Positions 32,873-41,249 of a stretch of 64,000 bases of DNA are shown piece after piece. The stretch spans positions 62,001 through 126,000 of the forward strand of contig DHUU01000018.1 in NCBI GenBank assembly GCA_002409325.1. Direction: 5' to 3'. The first letter of the stretch is position 1. Each line of letters starts with the position of its first letter. The DNA comes from Bacteroidales bacterium UBA5226. Its GTDB lineage: Bacteria > Bacteroidota > Bacteroidia > Bacteroidales > UBA932. The notes beneath the pieces were generated by a model. The model saw only the letters and a list, made by a program, of their open reading frames with translations. It ran no database searches and had not been told where the DNA came from. The translations under genes and the position numbers were made by a program.

Positions 32873-34001
32873 TCTTTTTGCGGTTGTTTTTCCGGCGCTT
32901 ACTCTTTGTCTTGCTGTCAAAACGCGTAATGCTGTCTTCTCCCGCTGCAGACCGGAACCCGTTCTGTTCCCCGTTGTTCTTGGGCTTTTCACGCAGGGGG
33001 GGCACTTTTTTGCCCTGGCAGTTGTCCAGGATCATCTCTTTAACCCGACCTGCCTGAACCGGGATCATATTGGTCATGCTGTTCTGTTCATAACTGAACC
33101 ACATAGTCCCCTTGAGCACATCGGTCTTTACCAGGTATACGGGTCCATCTTCCGTTTCAATGGGCTGGTTAACGGCCGGAATATCCTTTTGGGCATTCAT
33201 GTAAACAGGCGTTTCGTAATCTATGCAGCATTTGAGTTTAGAACACTGGCCGGCCAGTTTCTGAGGATTCAGCGAGAGATCCTGGATCCTTGCCGCCTGT
33301 GTGGTGACAGAAGTAAAATCGGCCATCCACCGGCTGCAGCAGAGTTCCTGCCCGCAAATGCCCAGGCCTCCTATCAGACCGGCTTCCTGCCTGGCGCCGA
33401 ACTGTCTCATTTCAATACGGATACAGAATTCAGAGGCAAAAAGTTTTATCAGGCGCCTGAAATCCACCCGCTCATCGGCTATATAATAAAAAACAGCCTT
33501 GGTTCCGTCTCCCTGGAATTCAACATCCCCGATTTTCATCTGCAGTCCCTCGGCAGAGGCTATCTGCCGCGCCCGGATCATTACCTGGTGTTCCCGGGAA
33601 ATGGCCTCCTGCCACTTTTCCAGGTCCAGCAGCTTGGCTTTCCGGTATATTTTCTTGAATTCGTATGTATCAGGGTTGATCTTGTGTCGTTTCATCTGCC
33701 TGAGCACAAGCGGTCCGGCAAGGTTTATGAATCCTATATCATGGCCCGTGGTCGCTTCTACGGCCACAATGTCTCCTGTCTTGAGGATGGTGTCGGATGC
33801 GTTTTTGAAGTAACCTTTGTGTGTGTTTTTGAAACGGACCTCGAACAGGTTGTCGCACTGCAGGTCCCGGAATTCCTCCATCCAGTCATAAGTGGCCAGT
33901 TTGCAGCAGCTGTAATCCATGGTGCAATGCAGGTCCCCCATGTGGGATCTTTCCACCTGGCATCCCCGGGAGCAATCGTGTTGTATGTTTTTTTCTTCCA
34001 T
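32853..34001 (-). CDS. PSP1 domain protein (RicT/YaaT-like)
   Basis: The protein has 382 residues. The PSP1 core includes FEVRFKNTHKGYFKNAS, GDIVAVEATTGHDIGF, and the cysteine-rich region GLGICGQELCCSRWM...AGQCSKLKCCIDYE. In Bacillus, RicT/YaaT works with RicA and RicF in an Fe-S-containing complex that affects RNase Y. Those partners are not in the window. Four further Cys residues near the N-terminus (HDCSRGCQ, CTMDYSCCK) and a Lys/Arg/Asn-rich tail are additions to the core. It is followed by gldH and preceded by holB. Confidence 0.9.
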   Translation of the reverse strand: MEEKNIQHDCSRGCQVERSHMGDLHCTMDYSCCKLATYDWMEEFRDLQCDNLFEVRFKNTHKGYFKNASDTILKTGDIVAVEATTGHDIGFINLAGPLVLRQMKRHKINPDTYEFKKIYRKAKLLDLEKWQEAISREHQVMIRARQIASAEGLQMKIGDVEFQGDGTKAVFYYIADERVDFRRLIKLFASEFCIRIEMRQFGARQEAGLIGGLGICGQELCCSRWMADFTSVTTQAARIQDLSLNPQKLAGQCSKLKCCIDYETPVYMNAQKDIPAVNQPIETEDGPVYLVKTDVLKGTMWFSYEQNSMTNMIPVQAGRVKEMILDNCQGKKVPPLREKPKNNGEQNGFRSAAGEDSITRFDSKTKSKRRKNNRKKNGPKKS

Positions 34002-34012
34002 CAGGTATCAGA

Positions 34013-34978
34013 CTATCTTTGCAAAGATAGGAAAAAGTCAAAACCCAGTGAGCAGAACAAAGCTTTGCCGTTTACGTTGCGTTCCAACTGTCCGGTAGCC
34101 GTATTCAGGCGGTCGTAAATCCGCCGGAAAAAAGTTTCTGACATTCTGGATGCATAGCGGGATGCGGTAGAGAGAGAAGCCGCATCCAGAAACGCCAGGG
34201 ACGGCAGGCTCAGGAATACCATATAGTATTGCCTGAGGATCTGCAGGGCAGAAGCCATGAATGCTTTCTGCGACTCCCTTCCAAGGGTGGCCATATCTTC
34301 CGCCCAGTCCAGAACACCGGAAGGTTTTCCGGAAAAGCACAGATCCAGCAGCTTTTCCAGGTTCAGGTATGCCTCGCGCGGGAGTGGGCGGCGTTCTTTT
34401 GAGGGCACCTGAACCAGCATGCAGCGGCTCCTGATGGTCGGGAGCAATTGGTCTGGACGGTGGCTTACCAACAGAAAATACGTGCCGGGAGAAGGTTCTT
34501 CCAGGATCTTCAGCAGTTTGTTGGCAGCTGCAGGATGCATGCGTTCCGGCAGCCAGATCGCTATCACCCGCGCCCCGCCGTCAAAAGAGCGAAACTGGAG
34601 TTTGCGCAGGATATTGCCGGCCTCGGCAACCCCAATGGCTCCCTGTTTGTTTTCAATTTCCAGTTTTTGATACCACTCCTGTTCCGTGATGCCGGGATTT
34701 TCCAGGTAAGATGATCGCCACAGGTCCAGAAAATCATCGGTCACGGGCTGGCGTGCAGAGGACAGGCTGGCAGAGCGGTTTACGGGAACGATAAAATGCA
34801 GGTCCGGATGTACGGCGTTTCCCGTTTTCCGGCAAGAAGGGCACACGCCACACGCAGTACCCTCGTCCTGTTTATCGGAACAGAGAATGTACTGAGCCAG
34901 AGAGAGGGCCTGCGGTAATGCACCTGAGCCCTCTTCTGCAGAAAATAAAATGGCGTGAGACAAATTGTCTATTCGCAC
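34013..34978 (-). CDS. holB: DNA polymerase III delta-prime subunit
   Basis: The protein has 321 residues and is a clamp-loader subunit of the AAA+ family. It contains the zinc-finger CGVCPSCRKTGNAVHPDLHFIVP, GARVIAIWLPERMHPAAANKLLKILEEPSPGTYFLLVSHRPDQLLPTIRSRC (delta-prime motif, including SRC). The N-terminus is short: the family usually starts with about 20-25 residues (IGQ...VKxRL) before the segment read here as HAILFSAEEGSGALP. The only available start is a GTG at 34978, which overlaps the stop codon of the upstream TPR gene; the frame closes at 35015. Confidence 0.9.
   Translation of the reverse strand: MRIDNLSHAILFSAEEGSGALPQALSLAQYILCSDKQDEGTACGVCPSCRKTGNAVHPDLHFIVPVNRSASLSSARQPVTDDFLDLWRSSYLENPGITEQEWYQKLEIENKQGAIGVAEAGNILRKLQFRSFDGGARVIAIWLPERMHPAAANKLLKILEEPSPGTYFLLVSHRPDQLLPTIRSRCMLVQVPSKERRPLPREAYLNLEKLLDLCFSGKPSGVLDWAEDMATLGRESQKAFMASALQILRQYYMVFLSLPSLAFLDAASLSTASRYASRMSETFFRRIYDRLNTATGQLERNVNGKALFCSLGFDFFLSLQR
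34022..34029 (-). promoter_or_regulatory. -7 box TATCTTTG of the PSP1 gene, inside the end of holB
   Basis: It is a perfect TAnnTTTG match, 20 nt before the ATG at 34001. It forms the right half of the 16-bp palindrome TATCTTTGCAAAGATA (34014-34029), which also encodes the last residues of HolB. Confidence 0.5.
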
Positions 34979-35922
34979 TTCAATTCGGTTTTGATCTTGT
35001 ATTCGGCGATGGATTTAAAGTTGGGATCACCCAGAATCTTGTTGTAAAAGGCGCATGCGCTGGCTTTATTTCCCAGGGCTTCGTTCACAACGGCCAGACG
35101 GTAATAAGTGGTGTTGATGTCTTTGGCGTTTGGATCTGTCCGCATTACCTTTTCCCAGGAAGTAAGCGCTTCGGGGAAACGTTTGAGTTCCATGGCAGCC
35201 AGGCCCAGCAATTTGTTGGACTGAACATTGTCTGCATACTCAGCGGCTTTTTCAGCTGCCTGGTATACCTGGTCCCAGTCCTTGTTTTTCTGTGCTCCAA
35301 CAGCTTTTTTAAGGTATATGGAAGCCATCAGGCGCCGTGCATTGTCTTCCTGTCCGTTTTCAGCGGCTTTCTGCAATGCGGCGATTGCTTCTTCTTCCAT
35401 GTCGCTGTTTGCAGCCGATTGCCCCAGGCGCAGGTAGGCAACGCCATTGGCCGGATCCAGTTCCAGTACCTTTTTATAGTTGTCTATGGCACCGGCAAAG
35501 TCCTTTTTACCGAATGCCTCGTTGGCGATGATGTAATATACTTTTGATTTCAGATCATTAACCTCTGCCCCTATGCCCGTCTGATCTCCATAGGCGAGGG
35601 CTGTCTGGGCGGCTTTGTCAAGAAATGGCAGCGAAGAGGGACTGTCTCCGCCCGATGCCAGATCTTTGGCATGACGCAGATATAGCTGCGGGATCAGGTT
35701 CTTGCAGTCGGTTACCACGGATGCTCCTTCTTCTCCCAGCGTGTTCCCCAGCTCCAGAGCACGGTCAAGCTGTTCGATGGCGGTAATATAATTGCCTTCC
35801 TGCGCGGCTGTTGCCCCCAGGTTGTATGCCTCGATGGCTGTGTTGATGTCTTGCGCCTGCAGTAAAACGGTACAGGCGGCTACCAGTAAAGTGGTGGAGA
35901 AAATAATCTTAAATCTTTTCAT
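34969..35922 (-). CDS. Secreted TPR protein
   Basis: The protein has 317 residues. The signal peptide ends near VLLQA/QDINT; it is followed by TPR repeats (AYNLGATAAQEGNYITAIEQ, ANEAFGKKDFAGAIDNYKKVLELDPANGVAYLRLG and others) to residue about 300. It is probably a periplasmic scaffold. The stop codon overlaps the GTG start of holB (10-nt overlap), so the two are translationally linked although functionally unrelated. Confidence 0.86.
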   Translation of the reverse strand: MKRFKIIFSTTLLVAACTVLLQAQDINTAIEAYNLGATAAQEGNYITAIEQLDRALELGNTLGEEGASVVTDCKNLIPQLYLRHAKDLASGGDSPSSLPFLDKAAQTALAYGDQTGIGAEVNDLKSKVYYIIANEAFGKKDFAGAIDNYKKVLELDPANGVAYLRLGQSAANSDMEEEAIAALQKAAENGQEDNARRLMASIYLKKAVGAQKNKDWDQVYQAAEKAAEYADNVQSNKLLGLAAMELKRFPEALTSWEKVMRTDPNAKDINTTYYRLAVVNEALGNKASACAFYNKILGDPNFKSIAEYKIKTELKCE

Positions 35923-35968
35923 TAGTTCCTTATATAATAGAGGTTAAAATTGCAATTTTTCAAATGAA

Positions 35969-35976
35969 CAAAGATA
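35969..35976 (-). promoter_or_regulatory. -7 box TATCTTTG of the TPR gene (and holB)
   Basis: It is a perfect TAnnTTTG match, 46 nt before the ATG at 35922. It is back-to-back with 35989-35996 (12 bp between). Confidence 0.6.
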
Positions 35977-35988
35977 GCGCTTTTTTAA

Positions 35989-35996
35989 TACCTTTG
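35989..35996 (+). promoter_or_regulatory. -7 box TACCTTTG of the M16-like gene
   Basis: It is a perfect TAnnTTTG match, 28 nt before the GTG at 36025. It probably drives the surface locus that follows. Confidence 0.6.
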
Positions 35997-36024
35997 CAAT
36001 GACTGAACACATAAATCGTGCCGT

Positions 36025-38520
36025 GTGAAATTGCGCAGCCTGTTGATATTGATTCTTTATGCCATGCAAATTGCGGTGTCGGCTTCTGCCGCAACAGCAG
36101 AAGTTGTCCCCTATGACAGCCGTTTTCGTACAGGCCGGCTTCCCAACGGGATTACCTATTATATACAAACCAATGACCTGCCCCGGGGACAAATGCATTT
36201 TCAAATGGTCCAGAAACCAGACAGGGAGCCTTTTTTCAGGCGAATCCTCACGCCTCCTTCCAGTGTGGAAGAAGGGGTGGCCATGCTTGTCAGGGCGCTG
36301 CAGGAACAACGGGTGACCTCCCCCGGTAAATACAGGCCGCACTTGCTTGGTCTTATCCTGGTGGGACCCTTTCATGCAGATACTGCCCTGGCAGTGATAA
36401 GCAGGGAGCTGGCCCTTCTGCCGGCTTCTGTAGATGTAATGCAGGCGCAGGAAGTCCCGCAAGGCATAGATTCCACCCTGGCAGCCCGCGTTTTTTCTGC
36501 AAAACCCCTGCCCCCGCTCTTTCAGGATGGCTATCCCCGTATAGAGATTTCTTTCCCTATGCCTGTGCTGCCAAAGGAAATGCGCAGCGGGGGCGGGTAT
36601 TACGTTATGGATTTCATGCGCAGGGTAATGGAATACGCGGCGGCGCAACCCCTGGATTACCCGTCCTGTGTTTATTCCGGGAAAGATTTTATATGGGCAA
36701 CCCAGCCTCACCCTGACAGCCTGACACGGTCTTTCCGTGAGCTTGCCCGGCAATGCGTGCAGTTGGCCCGTTACGGCATTACGGAGCAGGTACTCAATCA
36801 GGCCCGGGAATCATACCTCAAACAGGAGGAATGGCGTTACCGCAACAGGAACACCCTAACCAACGACTATTATGTCCAGGAGTGCATTTGTCATTTTTTT
36901 GACGGGATTTCCCTGTCCACTCCGGACTGGCGTTACCGCTTTGTGAACGAAATGAGTGCCTACATTACCACAGACCATGTGAACCGGTTTATAAAGGGGG
37001 TGCTCTTTTCCTCCCCGCCGGAAATTACATTATACAAAGCCGCTAATGCCACAGACAGCCTCATGCAGCCGGTTTCGTTCCAGCCCGGGGAACTTTTGGA
37101 GGAAAGAGACCGGCTGATGGGCGAGCTTTCCTGCATGTTGTTCCCCTTTGAAGACACCCTTCTGACAGAGCTTACTGCCAGAATCCTGGACATTGACCTG
37201 CGCTTGCAGCTGGACAGCCTGGAGCGCAGCCAGATGATCCCCGTGGTTACCCCGGACAGCCTGGGACACCTTTTCCGGCAGGTCTGGCACGATCCCGGCC
37301 AGACTTCCTGCCAGGCTTCCGGTCAGGCTTTCCCGGAGCATAAGTCCAGCCGGTATGCAGGGCTTCCGGATAGGGGTAAAGTTGAACGGCAGATGAACAC
37401 TGCCCATAGCGGGGTGTTCGTCTGGCAATTGTCCGGTGGATCCCTGCTTTATGTAAGGCCGGACACGCTCTTGCGGGGCAAGGTATGTTTTGCCGCTGTA
37501 GAAAGGGACCCCGCCTTTTTTATGCCCTTTGTTCCCCGGGAAGTCTTCCGCAAAGGCAGCGGCCCACTCCTCTGGAAACCGACTACGCAGGGACTCCTAC
37601 TCTACAATACAACCACACCGGATTCATTGCGCAGCTTCATTGAAGGGGCAGCACGGCAGACAGGCTGGCTGGTACTTGATTCAACAGCCGTAAAAAACCT
37701 CTGGCATGAAAGGGAAAAACAAACCCTCACGGCCCGGGACCTGTCACGGAACATCCTGCTGGATACCCTTAAATCGTTGCTCTACGACAAGGAAACGGCA
37801 GAAAGCCCGCACTCTCCAAGGGGCTTTGATTTTGTATGCACCGGAGATGTCTGTCCCGATTCCCTGCTGGCTGTGGCCGAGGAATTCCTGGCCGGTATTC
37901 CCAACAGGGACATACGCGCAAGGGGACCGCTCCCGCAGGGAGAGGGGATTCGCAGGGGCCTGCACGATCAAACCATCTCTTTCCCAAATCCCGCCTCTGA
38001 AAGCAAAACGGCCCGCCTCTATTCCGGTCCCTGTCCCTATACCCTGGAACAATATGTCTTGCTGCAAATGCTCGAAAGGCTGGTACTGCAGGCTACAGAC
38101 CATGCGGCCAGTGTGCAGTCCTCTCTGGAATATTACCCCCGCGGTCATTATTTCCTGTATATCGGGTTCAGTTCGTATGCCCCGGATTTTGCCTACAACG
38201 AGCACCGTCTGGAACAGATACTGGCCAACCTGGCTGTCTACGGGCCTTCGGCAGACCAGCTGGAACAGGCCCGTCATTCCCTCCTGATGGAACACCAGGC
38301 GCAACTGGCCAACCCGCTGTTCCATTGCCGGATGCTGGTGTCATACAGCCGGAGCGGCAGGGATTTTATCACCGGTTATGCCGGCACACTGCAACAGACA
38401 GATACAGCCATGCTCAGGGATTTTGTAAGGCAGATCATGGAGTACGGGAACGCTGCCAGGGTGGTGCTTTCCGGTGCAACAAATAAAGCGGAAGATACGT
38501 CTTATTCAAAAAATCCGTAA
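36025..38520 (+). CDS. M16 (insulinase/pitrilysin) peptidase homologue lacking the zinc site
   Basis: The protein has 831 residues with a signal peptide (ILILYAMQIAVSASA). The start FRTGRLPNGITYYIQTNDLPRGQMHFQMVQK is that of Bacteroidota M16 proteins, and the last part (about 640-825) is an M16 C-terminal domain. The stretch that should carry HxxEH and the distal Glu is missing: residues jump from MVQKPDREPF to a segment resembling the later half of the first domain. It therefore cannot be a zinc peptidase by the family mechanism. It may act as a partner or chaperone, as inactive M16 chains do. The start codon is GTG. The lipoprotein genes follow after 40 bp. Confidence 0.8.
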   Translation: MKLRSLLILILYAMQIAVSASAATAEVVPYDSRFRTGRLPNGITYYIQTNDLPRGQMHFQMVQKPDREPFFRRILTPPSSVEEGVAMLVRALQEQRVTSPGKYRPHLLGLILVGPFHADTALAVISRELALLPASVDVMQAQEVPQGIDSTLAARVFSAKPLPPLFQDGYPRIEISFPMPVLPKEMRSGGGYYVMDFMRRVMEYAAAQPLDYPSCVYSGKDFIWATQPHPDSLTRSFRELARQCVQLARYGITEQVLNQARESYLKQEEWRYRNRNTLTNDYYVQECICHFFDGISLSTPDWRYRFVNEMSAYITTDHVNRFIKGVLFSSPPEITLYKAANATDSLMQPVSFQPGELLEERDRLMGELSCMLFPFEDTLLTELTARILDIDLRLQLDSLERSQMIPVVTPDSLGHLFRQVWHDPGQTSCQASGQAFPEHKSSRYAGLPDRGKVERQMNTAHSGVFVWQLSGGSLLYVRPDTLLRGKVCFAAVERDPAFFMPFVPREVFRKGSGPLLWKPTTQGLLLYNTTTPDSLRSFIEGAARQTGWLVLDSTAVKNLWHEREKQTLTARDLSRNILLDTLKSLLYDKETAESPHSPRGFDFVCTGDVCPDSLLAVAEEFLAGIPNRDIRARGPLPQGEGIRRGLHDQTISFPNPASESKTARLYSGPCPYTLEQYVLLQMLERLVLQATDHAASVQSSLEYYPRGHYFLYIGFSSYAPDFAYNEHRLEQILANLAVYGPSADQLEQARHSLLMEHQAQLANPLFHCRMLVSYSRSGRDFITGYAGTLQQTDTAMLRDFVRQIMEYGNAARVVLSGATNKAEDTSYSKNP

Positions 38521-38560
38521 ATTGCACCCCCTTACGGAATTTTTCCTAAAGAAGAAACTT

Positions 38561-41104
38561 ATGCCAAGTATGCCTAAACGGATAGTTCTGCCCCTGTTTG
38601 CCCTGCTTCTGAGCGGATGCATCCGTCCCGGGAATGACGAGGTGCTTGTCACTCCCTATACAAAAATAGATTTTCTATCCGACGGGGAAACCCGGGAATT
38701 TGCCATATCCTCCAATTTTCTCTGGACTATAGAAATTGCAGACACCTGGGTTACTATAAATCCCATGAAGGGTTACGGCGACAAGCAGATTCAGGTCACA
38801 ACCGCTGCAAACACCAGCCTGCAACCCCGTCAGACAACCTTTATCATAGCCGGGGAACAGACACGCAGGGAAATTACCGTCACCCAGACAGGGGAAACCC
38901 CCGTTCTGACGCTGGACAGTTCACAAAAAACAATCCCGGCTGCAGGCGATACGGTTTCTGTAGGTGTCACCGCCAATGTGGAATTAAACATCACCCCCGG
39001 TGCCAACTGGATTGTTTATAACCAAACCAGGACAATTACCACCAGGCGTGCCCTGTTCACGGTGCAGCCCAACACAACACTGGAAAGCCGGTCGGGCCAG
39101 GTGGAGTTCAGGCAGAAGGACGGATCGCTCTCGGCCATACTGAACATAACCCAGACGGGAGAGGCCCCCGGGATCGAGCTGCAAGCCAGCTCGGTTCAGG
39201 CCGTTTCCGCCGGCGGGGGGTACAAGGTGACGGTGGTCTCCAATATTGAGTGGCAGGCGGCAACGCAAACGCCGTGGATACACCTGACCGGTACACGTCT
39301 GATGCAGTCCCGCGACTGCAATTTCACGGTAGATGCCAACCCGCGTGTGGAATCCCGGCAGGGAACCATAACTATACACGCGCCCGCCTATCCGCAACTG
39401 GGAGAAGCTGTAGTGACGGTTACCCAGGAGGGAGCCGAACCCCTGGCAATACTCACACCGGCCGCCATTGACGACGTTCCGGCAACAGGAGGGACATACA
39501 GCATTGCGGTGCAGGCCAATTTCAACTGGGAGGAAGATCTGACCGGGACCGCCTCTTGGGTATCAAAGGTGGTGGGCACCACCAACGGACTGCAGATCAC
39601 CGTAGACAAGAACGACGATGTACAGGCCCGTTCAACCTCGCTGAACATAGCACAGGAAAATGGATCTTATATAAAAGGTATCACCATAGGACAGGTGGCC
39701 GGGGAACGCAAATTATACCTGCCGCCCCAGGAAACCATCCCGGTAGCCGTGGCAGCAGGAGGCACACTCTCTATTCCGGTGGTTTCCAATGTATCCTGGG
39801 AAGCCGCCTTGTCTCAGGACTGGATCTCTGTGGTACAGACCAAGGGCCTGGAAACAAAAATGCTGACCCTGCAGGTGGAAGCCAATACAAGAATAGAAGC
39901 GCGCCAGGCACAACTCACAGTCACTACAACTGATGCAGGAGAGGACTCGCTGGTGGTCACGCGGACCATACTCCAGCAGGGCGCAAAACCCCATATTACC
40001 CTTGATCCCAACACCCTGAACGTGCCGGCTGCCGGAGGGGCCTATACCGTTCCGGTGCAGGCCAATGTATCGTGGAACGTGCTTTCGTACCCCTCCTGGG
40101 TGGAAGGCCTGCAGATAGCGAACATGGTGGGATATAACGGAGAACTGACTTTTACGGTGATACCCAACCAGCAGACTGTGGCACGTTCGGCAAGAATTGA
40201 ACTTTCGCGCACCGGCGGGGGCCTTGTCTCGGCCCTTGAAATTAACCAGGCGCCCGAGGCTGTTTTTGTCAACGCAAAAGTCAATTCCCCGCAATTCCTG
40301 CATAACGAAGGGGACAGCTTCACCCTGACCGTGGAATCCAATATCGAGGTGGGATATGGGCTGGATGTGAACTGGATCATCAATACCTCAAAGACGGTGG
40401 AAGGCAGAACCACGACCTGGGAATTCCAGGTATTACCCGTCCCCACGGTAAACAATCGCAGCGCTGTGTTACAGGTGCGCGAAACAGGGACCCAGCAGGT
40501 TTACAAAACCTTTAACATGACCCAGCGCGGAGCGCGCATTGCCCAAAAAGATAGCACGGCACTGGTCCGTTTCCACAAGAATATGCGCGGGGACAACTGG
40601 AGGGACACCCATTTGTGGAACCTGCTGCTGCCGGCCGAAACCTGGCCCGGTCTCACCCTGGAAGCAGCGGTACGTAACGGGGCCCTGCATGTTAAAAAAC
40701 TGGAGCTTTCCAACGGCCGCCTGGAGGGGTCGGTAGGGGACGGGACCGAGAAAGATCCGCTTTCCCTTCTGGCATACCTGGAAGTCATCAACCTGTCCAA
40801 CAACACCGGGGTAACCGGATGGCTGCCTGTATCGTGGAAAGACCTGGACAACCTGGAGACCATCAACCTGGAGAACTGCAACCTGACCAACTTCATGTTT
40901 TTGGGCTACAACATTCCAGCGAATTATGCCACAAGACTAAAGAACCTGACAACCTTCATCATCCGCAACAACCTGCTCAATGGCGTAATTCCTGCGGAAA
41001 TCACTGAACATCCGCATTTTGAGGAATGGAATTTTGAAGAAAACATGCAACCCCAGAAAGGGACCAACCGCCTGACCCTGCCAGATGCCCCTGCGGTACC
41101 CTAA
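38561..41104 (+). CDS. Lipoprotein with about seven BACON-like domains and a C-terminal LRR
   Basis: The protein has 847 residues with a lipobox LLLSGC (Cys20). About seven tandem Ig-like BACON domains of roughly 90 residues follow (linkers VTQTGE, ITQTGEA, VTQEGAE, LQQGAK, INQAPEA, MTQRGA mark the ends), to about residue 650. A C-terminal LRR region (VRFHKNMRGDNW...LELSNGRLEGSV...VINLSNNTGVTGWLP) repeats the cap and repeat style of the lipoprotein at 3847-7452. BACON domains are thought to bind glycans or mucin; here they may form a rod presenting the LRR tip. I take the ATG at 38561; 38570 is an alternative. Confidence 0.87.
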   Translation: MPSMPKRIVLPLFALLLSGCIRPGNDEVLVTPYTKIDFLSDGETREFAISSNFLWTIEIADTWVTINPMKGYGDKQIQVTTAANTSLQPRQTTFIIAGEQTRREITVTQTGETPVLTLDSSQKTIPAAGDTVSVGVTANVELNITPGANWIVYNQTRTITTRRALFTVQPNTTLESRSGQVEFRQKDGSLSAILNITQTGEAPGIELQASSVQAVSAGGGYKVTVVSNIEWQAATQTPWIHLTGTRLMQSRDCNFTVDANPRVESRQGTITIHAPAYPQLGEAVVTVTQEGAEPLAILTPAAIDDVPATGGTYSIAVQANFNWEEDLTGTASWVSKVVGTTNGLQITVDKNDDVQARSTSLNIAQENGSYIKGITIGQVAGERKLYLPPQETIPVAVAAGGTLSIPVVSNVSWEAALSQDWISVVQTKGLETKMLTLQVEANTRIEARQAQLTVTTTDAGEDSLVVTRTILQQGAKPHITLDPNTLNVPAAGGAYTVPVQANVSWNVLSYPSWVEGLQIANMVGYNGELTFTVIPNQQTVARSARIELSRTGGGLVSALEINQAPEAVFVNAKVNSPQFLHNEGDSFTLTVESNIEVGYGLDVNWIINTSKTVEGRTTTWEFQVLPVPTVNNRSAVLQVRETGTQQVYKTFNMTQRGARIAQKDSTALVRFHKNMRGDNWRDTHLWNLLLPAETWPGLTLEAAVRNGALHVKKLELSNGRLEGSVGDGTEKDPLSLLAYLEVINLSNNTGVTGWLPVSWKDLDNLETINLENCNLTNFMFLGYNIPANYATRLKNLTTFIIRNNLLNGVIPAEITEHPHFEEWNFEENMQPQKGTNRLTLPDAPAVP

Positions 41105-41164
41105 AAACAATGGGTTTCCAACAAGTTTTCAACAAAAAAAGTTTTGCGGATTCAAATTATGGTT

Positions 41165-41172
41165 TATCTTTG
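41165..41172 (+). promoter_or_regulatory. Promoter (TTTG-N18-TATCTTTG) of the 1021-residue lipoprotein gene
   Basis: The -7 box matches TAnnTTTG. A TTTG at 41143-41146 is 18 bp upstream, close to the expected -33 spacing. The ATG at 41250 leaves a leader of about 70 nt, AT-rich. The rest of the 145-bp gap 41105-41249 shows no other feature. Confidence 0.65.
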
Positions 41173-41249
41173 CACTCATGTATATCATAGCATAAAAGTA
41201 ATATCTAATAACTTCTAAAAACTTTTGTTTAACTTAAAATTTTTAATGC

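Noticed and set aside
33189..34118. 309-codon open frame on the plus strand
   Set aside because: It lies antisense over the PSP1 gene and into holB, shows no motif, and the real genes on the minus strand are clear homologues.
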